Shown here: positions 1 through 8,063 of the stretch, piece after piece
Layout of the letters: every line of letters begins with the position of its first letter
Numbering within the stretch: the first letter of the stretch is position 1
DNA from: CAYUVH01 sp964448135
GTDB lineage: Bacteria; Verrucomicrobiota; Verrucomicrobiia; Limisphaerales; UBA8199
Direction: 5' to 3'
DNA: 64,000 bases
Assembly: GCA_964448135.1 (NCBI GenBank)
Contig: CAYUVH010000019.1
Coordinates: forward strand, 1 to 64,000
The notes under the pieces: generated by a model
Databases searched by the model: none
Told to the model about the DNA's origin: nothing
Seen by the model: the letters and a program-made list of their open reading frames with translations, nothing else
Translations under genes and position numbers: made by a program

Positions 1-7
1 ACCCCAA

Positions 8-27
8 CCCTCTCCCCCAGGAGAGGG
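8..27. repeat. Short hairpin repeat at the left edge
   Basis: CCCTCTCC, a CCCA loop, then GGAGAGGG form a perfect 8-bp stem. It has no following T tract, so it is more likely an interspersed intergenic repeat than a terminator. The sequence before it is cut by the window edge. Confidence 0.45.
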
Positions 28-60
28 AGAGCGGTTCGGTGGCCGCACAGAATAGTACCG

Positions 61-174
61 TTAAGTCGCTTTCATCCACACAGGGTAGTTGGCAAGAATG
101 AGCTTCGTGAAGCGGGCGGGGTCGGGCAGCGTGGGGACAACCCGGGTTTCAATTGAATCGTTCCGACAAAGAGA
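61..174 (-). pseudogene. Possible C-terminal remnant of a decayed gene
   Basis: On the minus strand an open stretch ends at the TAA at 63-61 with a protein-like tail, LPDPARFTKLILANYPVW followed by MKAT. No start codon or recognisable domain lies upstream before the promoter region of the thioredoxin gene. It could be the eroded 3' end of a gene whose body is gone, or chance. I do not recognise the family. The rest of 1-284 holds nothing else I can support. Confidence 0.2.
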
Positions 175-284
175 AGGTCTAAAATTATTTCGGACCAAAC
201 CGTGTTTTTCGCCATGTGTGAAGCAATATCACGTAACATGCTGATCACTAGGGCTATATACTCGCAAAAATTCTTTTTACATTG

Positions 285-316
285 TAGTTGACTGGTTAGT
301 TAACAAGGTTTATGGT
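285..316 (+). promoter_or_regulatory. Thioredoxin promoter with overlapping TetR-type operator (copy 1)
   Basis: A sigma-70-like promoter is visible: -35 TTGACT at 288-293, a 17-bp spacer, and -10 TATGGT at 311-316. The -35 box lies inside an imperfect palindrome, TTGACT-GGTT-AGTTAA (288-303, one mismatch between arms). A second copy of this block (19 of 22 positions identical) lies at 1386-1407, just downstream of the TetR gene. Repressor binding here would cover the -35 box, so autoregulation by the adjacent TetR protein is a reasonable inference. Confidence 0.6.
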
Positions 317-345
317 GTTTGCGTAACGAAGAAGAAAGATTCGAT

Positions 346-699
346 ATGACAAATGTGGAACTGAATCGAAATGACGCGAGCCACTTGGAAGTGACCGATG
401 CGAATTTTCAGGAGCAGGTGCTCGGCTCCAGCCAGCCGGTGCTGGTGGACTTTTGGGCCGCCTGGTGCGGACCGTGCCGCCGGCAGGGGCCCGAGGTGGA
501 ATCGTTGGCGGCGGACTACGCGGGGCGCGCAAAAATCGCCAAATTGGACGTGGACACCAATCCCGAGACGGCCGTGCGCTACCAGATTCGCAGCATTCCG
601 ACCTTGATTATTTTCAAGGACGGCAAGATGGTGGAGAAGGTCGTCGGCCTGACGCCGAAGTCGGCGCTGGCGGCGAAACTTGACGTTCACCTGAACTAA
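346..699 (+). CDS. Thioredoxin
   Basis: A 117-residue thioredoxin that reduces protein disulfides in the cytoplasm. The active site WCGPC is present (Cys41, Cys44), with the cis-proline loop SIPTL near residue 85. There is no signal peptide. A TTG codon at 319 would extend the frame by nine residues, but it lies only three bases past the -10 box at 311-316. The ATG at 346 has a purine-rich AGAAGAAAG about 8 bases upstream and gives a normal thioredoxin length. The gene is followed after 31 bp by the TetR regulator and then by an efflux pump, suggesting a role in a thiol or electrophile stress response rather than as the only housekeeping thioredoxin. Confidence 0.93.
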   Translation: MTNVELNRNDASHLEVTDANFQEQVLGSSQPVLVDFWAAWCGPCRRQGPEVESLAADYAGRAKIAKLDVDTNPETAVRYQIRSIPTLIIFKDGKMVEKVVGLTPKSALAAKLDVHLN

Positions 700-730
700 C
701 GCAACCCGATACCCCCGGAGAAACAATCAT

Positions 731-1339
731 ATGGGCCGCACCAGTGATGCCAAAGAAAAGCTGCTCGACGTGGCTTTCGAACTGATCTGGGATCAGAGTT
801 ATGGCAGCGTGAGCGTGGACCAGATCTGTGAGCGGGCGAAGGTGAACAAAGGCAGCTTTTACTATTACTTCGAAACAAAGGCTGATCTGGTGGTGGCGGC
901 ATACGAGGAACATTGGCGCTGCAAGCAGCCCGACCTCGACCGGATTTTTTCATCACAAACGCCGCCATTGGAGCGGCTTTCGAAGTGGTGCGAGGCGATT
1001 TATCAAAAGCAGAAGGCCAAGGCCGATGAGATCGGCCACGTGTGCGGGTGTCCGTATGCGAGTGTGGGCGGCGAAGTGGCGAGCCAGGACGGTAAGATTC
1101 GCGAGAAGGCCGAGGAGTTGATGATGCGGAGCACGAAGTACCTGGAGTGCGCGATTTCTGATGCGAAGCGCGAGGGGCAGATTGCCGTAGAGGATCCGAA
1201 GCAGGCGGCGCAGATGGTGCACGCTTTCGTGTTGGGCGCACTGCTGCAGGCAAAGGTTCGCAACGACGTAGAACAACTCCGCCATCTGGAGCCGACAGTG
1301 ATGGCAATCATCGGCGCCCGGGCTCCGGTAGCGGCGTAA
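731..1339 (+). CDS. TetR/AcrR-family repressor, NemR-like
   Basis: A 202-residue regulator. The N-terminal helix-turn-helix is typical of TetR (SVDQICERAKVNKGSFYYYF, about residues 28-47, then KADL). The C-terminal ligand domain resembles NemR-type repressors and carries HVCGCPYAS with Cys105 and Cys107; Cys34, Cys64 and Cys87 are also present. NemR-type proteins sense electrophiles, quinones or chlorine oxidants through cysteines, so the nearby thioredoxin, SDR reductases and RND pump fit such a signal, although the ligand is an inference. GGAG about 10 bases before the ATG serves as ribosome binding site. Matching operator-like sites lie upstream of thioredoxin and downstream of this gene, so it probably represses its own operon and the pump operon. 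Confidence 0.88.
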   Translation: MGRTSDAKEKLLDVAFELIWDQSYGSVSVDQICERAKVNKGSFYYYFETKADLVVAAYEEHWRCKQPDLDRIFSSQTPPLERLSKWCEAIYQKQKAKADEIGHVCGCPYASVGGEVASQDGKIREKAEELMMRSTKYLECAISDAKREGQIAVEDPKQAAQMVHAFVLGALLQAKVRNDVEQLRHLEPTVMAIIGARAPVAA

Positions 1340-1385
1340 CATAAACAATCTTAGACACTTATCGGGCTGAACCATGCCCAAATTA

Positions 1386-1407
1386 TAGTTGACCAGTTAG
1401 ATAACAA
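1386..1407. promoter_or_regulatory. TetR-type operator (copy 2) upstream of the efflux operon
   Basis: TAGTTGACCAGTTAGATAAC plus AA matches the site at 285-306 at 19 of 22 positions. TTGACC at 1389-1394 could be a -35 box, but no convincing -10 is seen 16-18 bases downstream. The position, 17 bases before the next gene, fits control of the downstream transcript by the same repressor. Confidence 0.5.
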
Positions 1408-1423
1408 TTAGAAAGACGCGAAT

Positions 1424-1843
1424 ATGAAATTTCAAAATCCAAACTTCAATCGTTACGGAAACATCAACCCTGAAGCGAAGGAACGATGGACGGTGAGCGG
1501 TTCGTCGTGGGCAAACCAGGGGTCATTGGAGCAGACCGGGGCTCATGACTGTTCGGACGCGGGGGCGGAAGCGAGCGGGTTTCGCCGGATCTCCGGCAAA
1601 TGCGCGCAATTCCTGCAAAATCTGAAAAGCCGGCTTACGCGGGAACTCGCGGCGGGATTTTTTGGCATCCTGAGCGAGAACCAGGTGCGGCAGATGGTGA
1701 GCGAAGCGGATTCGTTGGCGGCGACCACCGGTTTTCCGGCGCTCTTTCTGCCGACGCTGGCGGAGGAGAAGGTGCTGGCGGCCTCGAACTGGCAGTTGCG
1801 GCAGCGGGCGATTAGGGAGCGGTCGCTCGTGCTGGCCGCGTGA
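1424..1843 (+). CDS. Hypothetical protein, 139 residues
   Basis: I do not recognise the family. The N-terminal half is polar and low in predicted structure. The C-terminal half looks folded: a basic helix (LKSRLTRELAAGFFGILSE), then a segment rich in alanine and hydrophobics ending in GFPALFLPTLAEEKVLAASN and a basic tail. There is no signal peptide or membrane segment. It is on the same strand between the TetR gene and the RND pump and follows the second operator, so it is probably co-regulated with the pump. The ATG at 1424 lacks a strong ribosome binding site. It may be an accessory factor of the efflux operon; that is inference from position only. Confidence 0.6.
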   Translation: MKFQNPNFNRYGNINPEAKERWTVSGSSWANQGSLEQTGAHDCSDAGAEASGFRRISGKCAQFLQNLKSRLTRELAAGFFGILSENQVRQMVSEADSLAATTGFPALFLPTLAEEKVLAASNWQLRQRAIRERSLVLAA

Positions 1844-1850
1844 GTCGCGA

Positions 1851-1910
1851 AATGACGAAGCACGAATGACGAATGACGAAGGAAGCCCGAATTACCGAAG
1901 TCCGAGACCA
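1851..1910. repeat. ATGACGAA-type interspersed repeat, copy 1
   Basis: Degenerate tandem units ATGACGAAGCACGAATGACG followed by AATGACGAAGGAAGCCCGAA. A close copy begins at 7982 and a reverse-oriented one lies at 33847-33906. All three sit just after a gene end and before the next gene. Confidence 0.7.
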
Positions 1911-1964
1911 ACGGTGCGGAAGTGAGATTCAGGAAAACCGCTCAATTCAAGTGAGGACGAGACT

Positions 1965-4900
1965 ATGTGGATTGTAAGACTTGCTCTGCGCCGGCCGTAT
2001 ACCTTTGCGGTGGCGGCGATTGTCATCCTGATCGCGGGGTTTGCGGCGTTCAGCCGTACGCCGAAGGATATTTTTCCGGAGATCAATATTCCGGTGGTCA
2101 GCGTCATTTGGACTTACAACGGGCTGAGCGCCGAGGAATTTGAGAAGCAGCTTACGGTGTATTCCGAGTTTTCGCTTTCGGCGAACGTGAATGACGTCGA
2201 GCGGATTGAATCGCAGACGCTGGATGGGGTGGGGATTGTGAAGTTGTTCTTTCATCCGGGCGCGAACGTGGAGCGCGGGCTGGCGCAGGCGACGGCGGTG
2301 AGCCAGGCGATTTTGCGCCGCATGCCGCCGGGCGTGCAGCCGCCGATCATTCTGCGCTACGCGGCGGATTCGGTGCCGATCATCCAGATGAGCTTGAGCA
2401 GCGACACGTTGAGCGAGTCGGAGCTTTATACTTACGGCATCTTCCGGATCCGGCAGCAACTGGCGACGATCAACGGGCTCACGTTGCCGGCGCCCTTTGG
2501 CGGCAAGGTGCGGCAGATCATGGTGGATCTCGATCCGGCGCGGCTGCAGGCGAAAGGACTTTCGCCGCGCGATGTGAACGATGCGATCAACGCGCAGAAT
2601 CTTACGCTGCCGAGCGGTACCGCGAAGATCGGAGATTTCCAATACAAGGTGAAGATCAACAATTCGCCGGACGCGCTGAATGAATTGAACAATCTGCCGG
2701 TGAAGGTTTCGGGGGGAGTGGTGACGTATGTGCGGGACGTGGCGCATGTGCATGATGGTTATGAAGTGCAGCCGAATATCGTGCGCGCGGATGGCAAGCG
2801 GGCGGTGCTGCTCCAGATTTTGAAGAACGGCCACAGCTCGACGCTGGATATCATCAAGGCGGTGAAGGAAAAGCTGCCGCAAATGCAGGCGGCGGCGCCG
2901 CCCGGATTGAAGATTGATCTGCTGGCGGACCAATCCTTGTTCGTGGAGGCGGCGCTGGATGGGGTGCTGCGCGAGGGAGTGATTGCGGCCGCCCTGACTG
3001 CGACGTTCATTCTGTTGTTCCTTGGGAGCTGGCGGAGCACGCTGATCGTGGCGATTTCGATTCCGCTGAGCGTGCTGGCGTCGTTGAGCGCGTTGAGCGC
3101 ACTCGGGTATTCGATGAACGTGATGACGCTGGGCGGGCTCGCGCTGGCGATCGGCATCCTGGTGGATGAGGCGACGATTACAATCGAGAACATTCACCGG
3201 CACATGGAGCAGGGGCAGAATCTGCGGAATTCGATCCTGGCAGGGTCGTATGAAATTGCAGTGCCGGCATTGGTGTCGGCGCTGGCGATCAGCATCGTGT
3301 TCGTGCCGGTGGTGTTCCTGGTCGGACCGGCGAAGTTTCTTTTCACACCAATGGCGCTGGCGGTCGTGTTCGCGATTCTTGCGAGCTACCTGCTGAGCCG
3401 GACCCTGGTGCCGGTGCTGGTGAGCATTCTCCTGCGCAATGAGAAGGTCGGGCATGGAGTCCCGGCGAATCCGAATTGGTTCGAGCGGTTTCAACAGGGT
3501 TATGCGCGCGGATTTGAAAAACTGCGCTCGAAGTATCTGGTGGGGTTGCGCTGGGCGCTGGTGAACCGGCCGACGGTGCTGGTGGTGTTTGCACTGCTGC
3601 TGGGCAGTGCGTTCCTGGCCTTGCCGTGGGTGGGACGCGATTTCTTCCCGACGGTGGATGCGGGACAGTTCCGGTTGCATGTGCGCGCCGCGACGGGCAC
3701 GCGCATCGAGACGACCGAGCAAATCTTCAGCGCGGTGGAGGATGAGATTCGCCGCGTGGTGCCGGCGGATGAAATCAATCTGATCCTCGATAACTTTGGC
3801 GTGGTATCGGAGAAATACAGCCTGGCGTTCGGTGACAACGCGACCATCGGGAGCCACGACGGGGAAATTTTGGTGCAATTGAAACCGCATCATCGCCGGC
3901 CGACACCGGAGTATGCCGCGGTGGTGCGCAAGCATCTGCATGAAAAGTTCCCGGAGCTGACGTTCTTTTTCCAGCCGGCGGACATCGTGTCGCAGATCCT
4001 GAACTTTGGATTGCCCGCGCCGATTGACGTGAAGGTGTCGGGCTACAATCGGGATGCGAATTACGCGGTGGCGAAGGAAATCCGCGACCGCATTGCGAAG
4101 ATCCCGGGCGCGGCGGACGTGTTCATTCATCAGTCCTTTGATTCGCCGACGTTGAACCTGGACGTGAACCGCACATTGCTGGCGAAAGAGGGGTTGAATC
4201 AGCGCGATGTCGCGCAGGACGTTTTGGTGGGTTTGAGCGGCAGCGCGCAGGTGACGCCCAATTACTGGGTGGATTCGGCTTACGGGATTCCGTTCCTCGT
4301 GGTGGTGCAGACGCCGCCGCGGTTGCTGGATTCGGTGAACTCGTTGATGAACACGCCGGTGTCGCCGCGCGTGGTGGGAACGCAGGCGACCGAAAGCCAG
4401 TTGCTGGCGAACCTTTCGGGCATTTCGCGCGGGACCTCGGCGAGCGTGGTGAATCATTACAACATCCAGCCGGTGTTCGACATCTTCGCAAATGTCGAAG
4501 GTCGCGACCTCGGAGCAGTGGCGGATGAGGTGAATCGCATCGTGGCAGATGCAAGCAAGAAGCTCGCGCCCGGTAACACGGTTTTTGTGCGTGGGCAGGT
4601 GGACAGCATGAATACGGCGTTTCAACGGATGGGCCTGGGGCTCATCGTGAGCGCGTTGCTGGTGTATTTCCTGATGGTGGTGAATTTCCAGAGCTGGAAG
4701 GACCCGTTCATCATCATTACGGCGCTGCCGGGAGCGTTTGTTGGGATAGTTTGGGGATTATTTCTCACGCAGACCACCTTCAGCGTGCCGAGCCTGATGG
4801 GCGCGATCATGACGATCGGTGTGGCGACGGCGAACAGCATCCTGATGGTGACTTTTGCGAATGACCAATTGCGCGCGGGCATGAACTCGCTGGAAGCGGC

Positions 4901-5189
4901 GTTCCAGGCCGGGGCCACGCGGTTGCGTCCGGTGCTAATGACAGCCGGCGCGATGATCATCGGCATGTTCCCGATGGCGCTGGGACTGGGTGAAGGCGGC
5001 GAACAGAACGCACCGCTGGGACGCGCGGTGATTGGCGGACTGGTGGTGGCGACGCTGGCGACGCTGTTTCTGGTGCCCGTGATCTTCAGCTACCTGCGCT
5101 CGAAAGGCGCGGCGCGCAATGAGGAAGAGGAGATTCAGAAAGCGGAAACGGCCGGAGTGGCGGCGGGTGCCGTAGCTGCTCATGCGTGA
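1965..5189 (+). CDS. RND efflux pump, inner-membrane permease (AcrB/HAE1-like)
   Basis: A 1074-residue proton-driven exporter, the expected length for RND permeases. It begins with the usual cytoplasmic helix and TM1, and has two large periplasmic porter domains and two blocks of membrane segments (about residues 335-530 and 870-1050). In TM4 the proton-relay motif reads GILVDEATITIENI, with Asp-Glu where AcrB has Asp-Asp. The start is preceded by GTGAGGAC. The next gene encodes the adaptor and the third the outer-membrane channel, so the tripartite pump is complete. The substrate cannot be read from sequence; linkage to a NemR-like repressor and thioredoxin suggests toxic organic electrophiles. 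Confidence 0.95.
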   Translation: MWIVRLALRRPYTFAVAAIVILIAGFAAFSRTPKDIFPEINIPVVSVIWTYNGLSAEEFEKQLTVYSEFSLSANVNDVERIESQTLDGVGIVKLFFHPGANVERGLAQATAVSQAILRRMPPGVQPPIILRYAADSVPIIQMSLSSDTLSESELYTYGIFRIRQQLATINGLTLPAPFGGKVRQIMVDLDPARLQAKGLSPRDVNDAINAQNLTLPSGTAKIGDFQYKVKINNSPDALNELNNLPVKVSGGVVTYVRDVAHVHDGYEVQPNIVRADGKRAVLLQILKNGHSSTLDIIKAVKEKLPQMQAAAPPGLKIDLLADQSLFVEAALDGVLREGVIAAALTATFILLFLGSWRSTLIVAISIPLSVLASLSALSALGYSMNVMTLGGLALAIGILVDEATITIENIHRHMEQGQNLRNSILAGSYEIAVPALVSALAISIVFVPVVFLVGPAKFLFTPMALAVVFAILASYLLSRTLVPVLVSILLRNEKVGHGVPANPNWFERFQQGYARGFEKLRSKYLVGLRWALVNRPTVLVVFALLLGSAFLALPWVGRDFFPTVDAGQFRLHVRAATGTRIETTEQIFSAVEDEIRRVVPADEINLILDNFGVVSEKYSLAFGDNATIGSHDGEILVQLKPHHRRPTPEYAAVVRKHLHEKFPELTFFFQPADIVSQILNFGLPAPIDVKVSGYNRDANYAVAKEIRDRIAKIPGAADVFIHQSFDSPTLNLDVNRTLLAKEGLNQRDVAQDVLVGLSGSAQVTPNYWVDSAYGIPFLVVVQTPPRLLDSVNSLMNTPVSPRVVGTQATESQLLANLSGISRGTSASVVNHYNIQPVFDIFANVEGRDLGAVADEVNRIVADASKKLAPGNTVFVRGQVDSMNTAFQRMGLGLIVSALLVYFLMVVNFQSWKDPFIIITALPGAFVGIVWGLFLTQTTFSVPSLMGAIMTIGVATANSILMVTFANDQLRAGMNSLEAAFQAGATRLRPVLMTAGAMIIGMFPMALGLGEGGEQNAPLGRAVIGGLVVATLATLFLVPVIFSYLRSKGAARNEEEEIQKAETAGVAAGAVAAHA

Positions 5190-5232
5190 GAGATTTATTT
5201 TCCAACCCCAACAACTCGGAAAGAAGCAGACC

Positions 5233-6477
5233 ATGAATACCCAGAACGAAAAAATTGAATTAAGTGGCGCGGCGACGGCGGTGCCAGATAGGGATGAGTT
5301 GGCGCAGCAGGCCAAGGCGCCGCGGAGAAACCGATGGGCGGTGATGGGCGTGACGGCGGTGGTAGTGGTCGTGGGATTGGCGGCGGGAATTGCACCGCGG
5401 CTCCGTGCGACTTCGGCGCTGAATGCCGGCGCGAACGAACTGACGGTGCCCACGGTGGCGGTGACGAATGCGGTGCGCGCGGGGCAGGCGGTGACGTTGT
5501 CGCTGCCGGGCGAAGTCCGCGCTTATGAAGAGACCGAGATTTACGCCCGCGCAGATGGTTATCTGCTGCGCTGGAGCAAGGACATCGGATCGCATGTGAA
5601 GGCGGGCGATCTGCTGGCGGAGATTGATACGCCGGAGTTGGACCAGGAGTTGAACCAGGCGAAAGCTTCGCTCGGGCAGGCGCGCGCCAATTTGATTCTG
5701 GCTCGCAGCAGTGCCGAGCGGTGGCAAGGGCTCCTCAAGACGCACGCGGTGAGTGAGCAAGAGGTGGATGAGAAAACCGGCGCGCTGGCGGCCCGCGAGG
5801 CCGACATGAGCGCGGCGGAAGCGGCGGTGTCGCGGCTGGAGAAGCTGGCCAGCTTCAAGGAGGTGCGCGCACCGTTTGCGGGGACCATCACCCGCCGCAG
5901 CGTGGACGCCGGCGCGTTGATCCGGGCAGGCGGGAACGCCAGCGCCTTGTTCAAACTGGCGCAGATTGACCGGCTGCGCGTGCGCGTAAATGTGCCGCAG
6001 GCGTATTTGCGCGATGTGGGCGAGGGAACGAAGGCCCAGTTGCGGGTGGCGGAATATCCGGGCCGGGTATTCACCGGCACGGTGGCGCGGACGAGTGGGG
6101 CGTTTGATCCAACGACCCGCACGCTGGTTACGGAAATCGAAGTAGCGAACACAGACGGCGCGTTGTTCCCGGGTATTCATGTGGACGCCGAGCTCGCGTT
6201 GGCGCAGGTGAACCCACCGGTAGTCGCGCCCTCGACGAGTGTGATCACGCGCAGCGACGGGACGTCGATCGCGACGGTCGACAAGGATAACGCGATCCGG
6301 TTGAACAAAGTGCGACTGGGGCGGGATTTGGGCCGGAATGTGGAAGTGGTCGAGGGCTTGGAGGAAGGCTCGCGCATTGTAACGCACCCGATGGATACGC
6401 TGGCGGAGGGGATGCAGGTGAGAGTGGCGGGGGAGGCGACAGGGGTGGTGGCAGCGCCAAAACTTGCGAAGCGGTGA
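5233..6477 (+). CDS. RND efflux periplasmic adaptor (membrane fusion protein)
   Basis: A 414-residue HlyD/AcrA-type adaptor linking the RND permease to the outer-membrane channel. It has an N-terminal anchor helix (NRWAVMGVTAVVVVVGLAAG, about residues 37-56), a lipoyl-like half-motif (ADGYLLRWSKDIGSHVKAGD), an alpha-hairpin coiled coil rich in Ala/Glu/Gln (ELNQAKASLGQARANLILAR onward), the second lipoyl half and a beta-barrel domain. The upstream in-frame ATG at 5182 overlaps the permease end and lacks the anchor context; the ATG at 5233 follows GGAAAGAAG and is preferred. No lipobox cysteine is visible, so anchoring is probably by the N-terminal helix. Confidence 0.93.
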   Translation: MNTQNEKIELSGAATAVPDRDELAQQAKAPRRNRWAVMGVTAVVVVVGLAAGIAPRLRATSALNAGANELTVPTVAVTNAVRAGQAVTLSLPGEVRAYEETEIYARADGYLLRWSKDIGSHVKAGDLLAEIDTPELDQELNQAKASLGQARANLILARSSAERWQGLLKTHAVSEQEVDEKTGALAAREADMSAAEAAVSRLEKLASFKEVRAPFAGTITRRSVDAGALIRAGGNASALFKLAQIDRLRVRVNVPQAYLRDVGEGTKAQLRVAEYPGRVFTGTVARTSGAFDPTTRTLVTEIEVANTDGALFPGIHVDAELALAQVNPPVVAPSTSVITRSDGTSIATVDKDNAIRLNKVRLGRDLGRNVEVVEGLEEGSRIVTHPMDTLAEGMQVRVAGEATGVVAAPKLAKR

Positions 6478-6488
6478 GGAGGTTACAG

Positions 6489-6512
6489 GGTTAAAAGGTT
6501 AAAACGTTAAAA
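6489..6512. repeat. Octamer tandem repeat (GGTTAAAA x3)
   Basis: GGTTAAAA, GGTTAAAA and CGTTAAAA follow one another directly between the adaptor and channel genes, 22 bases before the channel start. No gene or terminator is present in this gap. Confidence 0.6.
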
Positions 6513-6534
6513 TGCAGCGGCAAGGGAAAGTATT

Positions 6535-7986
6535 ATGAAAAGCTGGAAGCTGTGGCTGGTGATGGGAGCGCTGAGCGTACCTTCGCTTTGTTTGTTCGCG
6601 GCGGTGGGGCCGAATTATAAGCGGCCGGCGACGCCGGGGATGGAGCAGTATGCGGACGCGGAGCAGGGGACTTGGAAGGTGGCGGTGCCGGGGGATGCGA
6701 TTGCGCGGGGAAATTGGTGGGCGGTGTTCGGTGATCCGACGCTGGATGATTTGGAGCGGCAGGCGGCCGAGAACAACCAGGACCTGAAGGCGGCGGTGGC
6801 ACGGGTCGCGCAGGCCCAGGCGCTGGCGAGGAACGCCAAGTCGGAATTCTTTCCGAACATCAACGGCGGAGCGTTCTGGGCGCGTTCGAGCTTCTCGGGA
6901 AATTCACTGAATCCGCCGATTAACCAGCTTGGCAACGACATGGCTGTCCCATTCGACCTGACTTATGAGCTAGACGTTTGGGGCAAGGTGCGGCGGAGTT
7001 TCGAGGGCGCGACCATGGACGCACAGGCGACCATGGCGGCGTTTGAGAATGCGTGGTTGCTCCTCAAGGCGGATGTGGGCAGCGGGTATTATGCGTTGCG
7101 GACGCTGGACTCGGAGCGCGTGATATTGCGGCGGACGATCGTGCTGCGGCGCGAAGCATTGGACCTGGTGCAGTCGCGGTTCAAGGGCGGCGCGAGCAGC
7201 GAGTTGGATGTATCGCGCGCGGATACGGAATTGCACGATGCCGAAGCGGAACTGGTTGCCGTGGAGCGTCGTCGTTCGGAGGCGCAGAATGCGCTGGCGT
7301 TGTTATTGGGCAAGCCGACGGCGGAGTTCATGCTGGCGGAAATGCCGCTGGCGACGAATGCGTTGCCGCCCATCATTCCGGCGGGATTGCCGAGTGAATT
7401 GTTGGAACGTCGTCCAGACATTGCGGAGGCGGAGCGGCGGCTGGCGGCGGCCAACGCGCGGATTGGCGTGGCGAAAGCGGCGTTCTTCCCGGTCGTGCGA
7501 TTGACGGGGATCGCGGGATTCGAGAGCGCGGATGTGGAGACGTTGTTCACGTGGCAAAGCCGGGTGTGGAGCCTCGGACCGAGCATAACCTTTCCGATTT
7601 TCGAGGGCGGGCGGAATCGCGCGAACTTGAAAAAAGCCTGGGCGGTGTACGAGGAAAATGTAGCGGTATACCGGCAGCAAATCCTCGTGGCCTTCAAGGA
7701 AACGCAGGATGCCCTCACGGCGGCGAGGCTGCTGAGCCAGCAAGCGGCGGCGCAGAATCTGAGCCTCGCCAGCGCACGAAAGTCTGCGGAGCTTTCCAAT
7801 ACGCGCTATATATCCGGATTGGTGAGCTATCTCGATGTGGTGGACAGTGAACGCACGGCCCTGTCGGCGGAACGGCAATCGGCCCGTTTGACAGGAGCGC
7901 GGATGATCACGAGTGTGCAGATTGTGAAGGCGCTGGGAGGTGGGTGGGGGGAGACGGTGCTGCCGAAGTTGGCGAGCAGGAAATGA
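6535..7986 (+). CDS. Outer-membrane efflux channel (TolC/NodT-like)
   Basis: A 483-residue outer-membrane factor. After the signal sequence it shows the NodT-family opening AVGPNYKRP, then two alpha-helical coiled repeats (QQAAENNQDLKAAVARVAQA-type segments and the counterpart near residues 320-450), and RRPDIAEAERRLAAANARIG, typical of the family. Most NodT proteins are lipoproteins with Cys just before the Gly-Pro motif; here that position reads LFAAVGP, and the only nearby Cys is residue 19, so lipidation is doubtful. It is third in the pump operon. The stop codon lies at the beginning of an ATGACGAA repeat. Confidence 0.93.
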   Translation: MKSWKLWLVMGALSVPSLCLFAAVGPNYKRPATPGMEQYADAEQGTWKVAVPGDAIARGNWWAVFGDPTLDDLERQAAENNQDLKAAVARVAQAQALARNAKSEFFPNINGGAFWARSSFSGNSLNPPINQLGNDMAVPFDLTYELDVWGKVRRSFEGATMDAQATMAAFENAWLLLKADVGSGYYALRTLDSERVILRRTIVLRREALDLVQSRFKGGASSELDVSRADTELHDAEAELVAVERRRSEAQNALALLLGKPTAEFMLAEMPLATNALPPIIPAGLPSELLERRPDIAEAERRLAAANARIGVAKAAFFPVVRLTGIAGFESADVETLFTWQSRVWSLGPSITFPIFEGGRNRANLKKAWAVYEENVAVYRQQILVAFKETQDALTAARLLSQQAAAQNLSLASARKSAELSNTRYISGLVSYLDVVDSERTALSAERQSARLTGARMITSVQIVKALGGGWGETVLPKLASRK

Positions 7987-8055
7987 CGAAGCACGAATGA
8001 CGAATGTCGAAAGAAATCCGAATATCGAAATCCGAAACAAATCCGAATTGGAAAA
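7982..8055. repeat. ATGACGAA-type interspersed repeat, copy 2
   Basis: AATGACGAAGCACGAATGAC then GAATGTCGAAAG and a run of AATCCGAA-type units. It matches the element at 1851-1910 and fills the gap between the channel gene and the first SDR gene; an in-frame ATG inside it (8004) is therefore unlikely to be a real start. Confidence 0.7.
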
Positions 8056-8063
8056 TTCAAATT

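Noticed and set aside
1947..4625. Open frame of 892 codons on the minus strand
   Set aside because: It is exactly antisense to the RND permease, is rich in Arg/His and lacks any domain; a G+C-rich shadow frame.
5260..6387. Minus-strand open frame of 375 codons
   Set aside because: Antisense to the adaptor gene; Arg/His/Gln composition typical of shadow frames.
8004..8063. Earlier start for the first SDR
   Set aside because: The segment is the ATGACGAA repeat, not family sequence.
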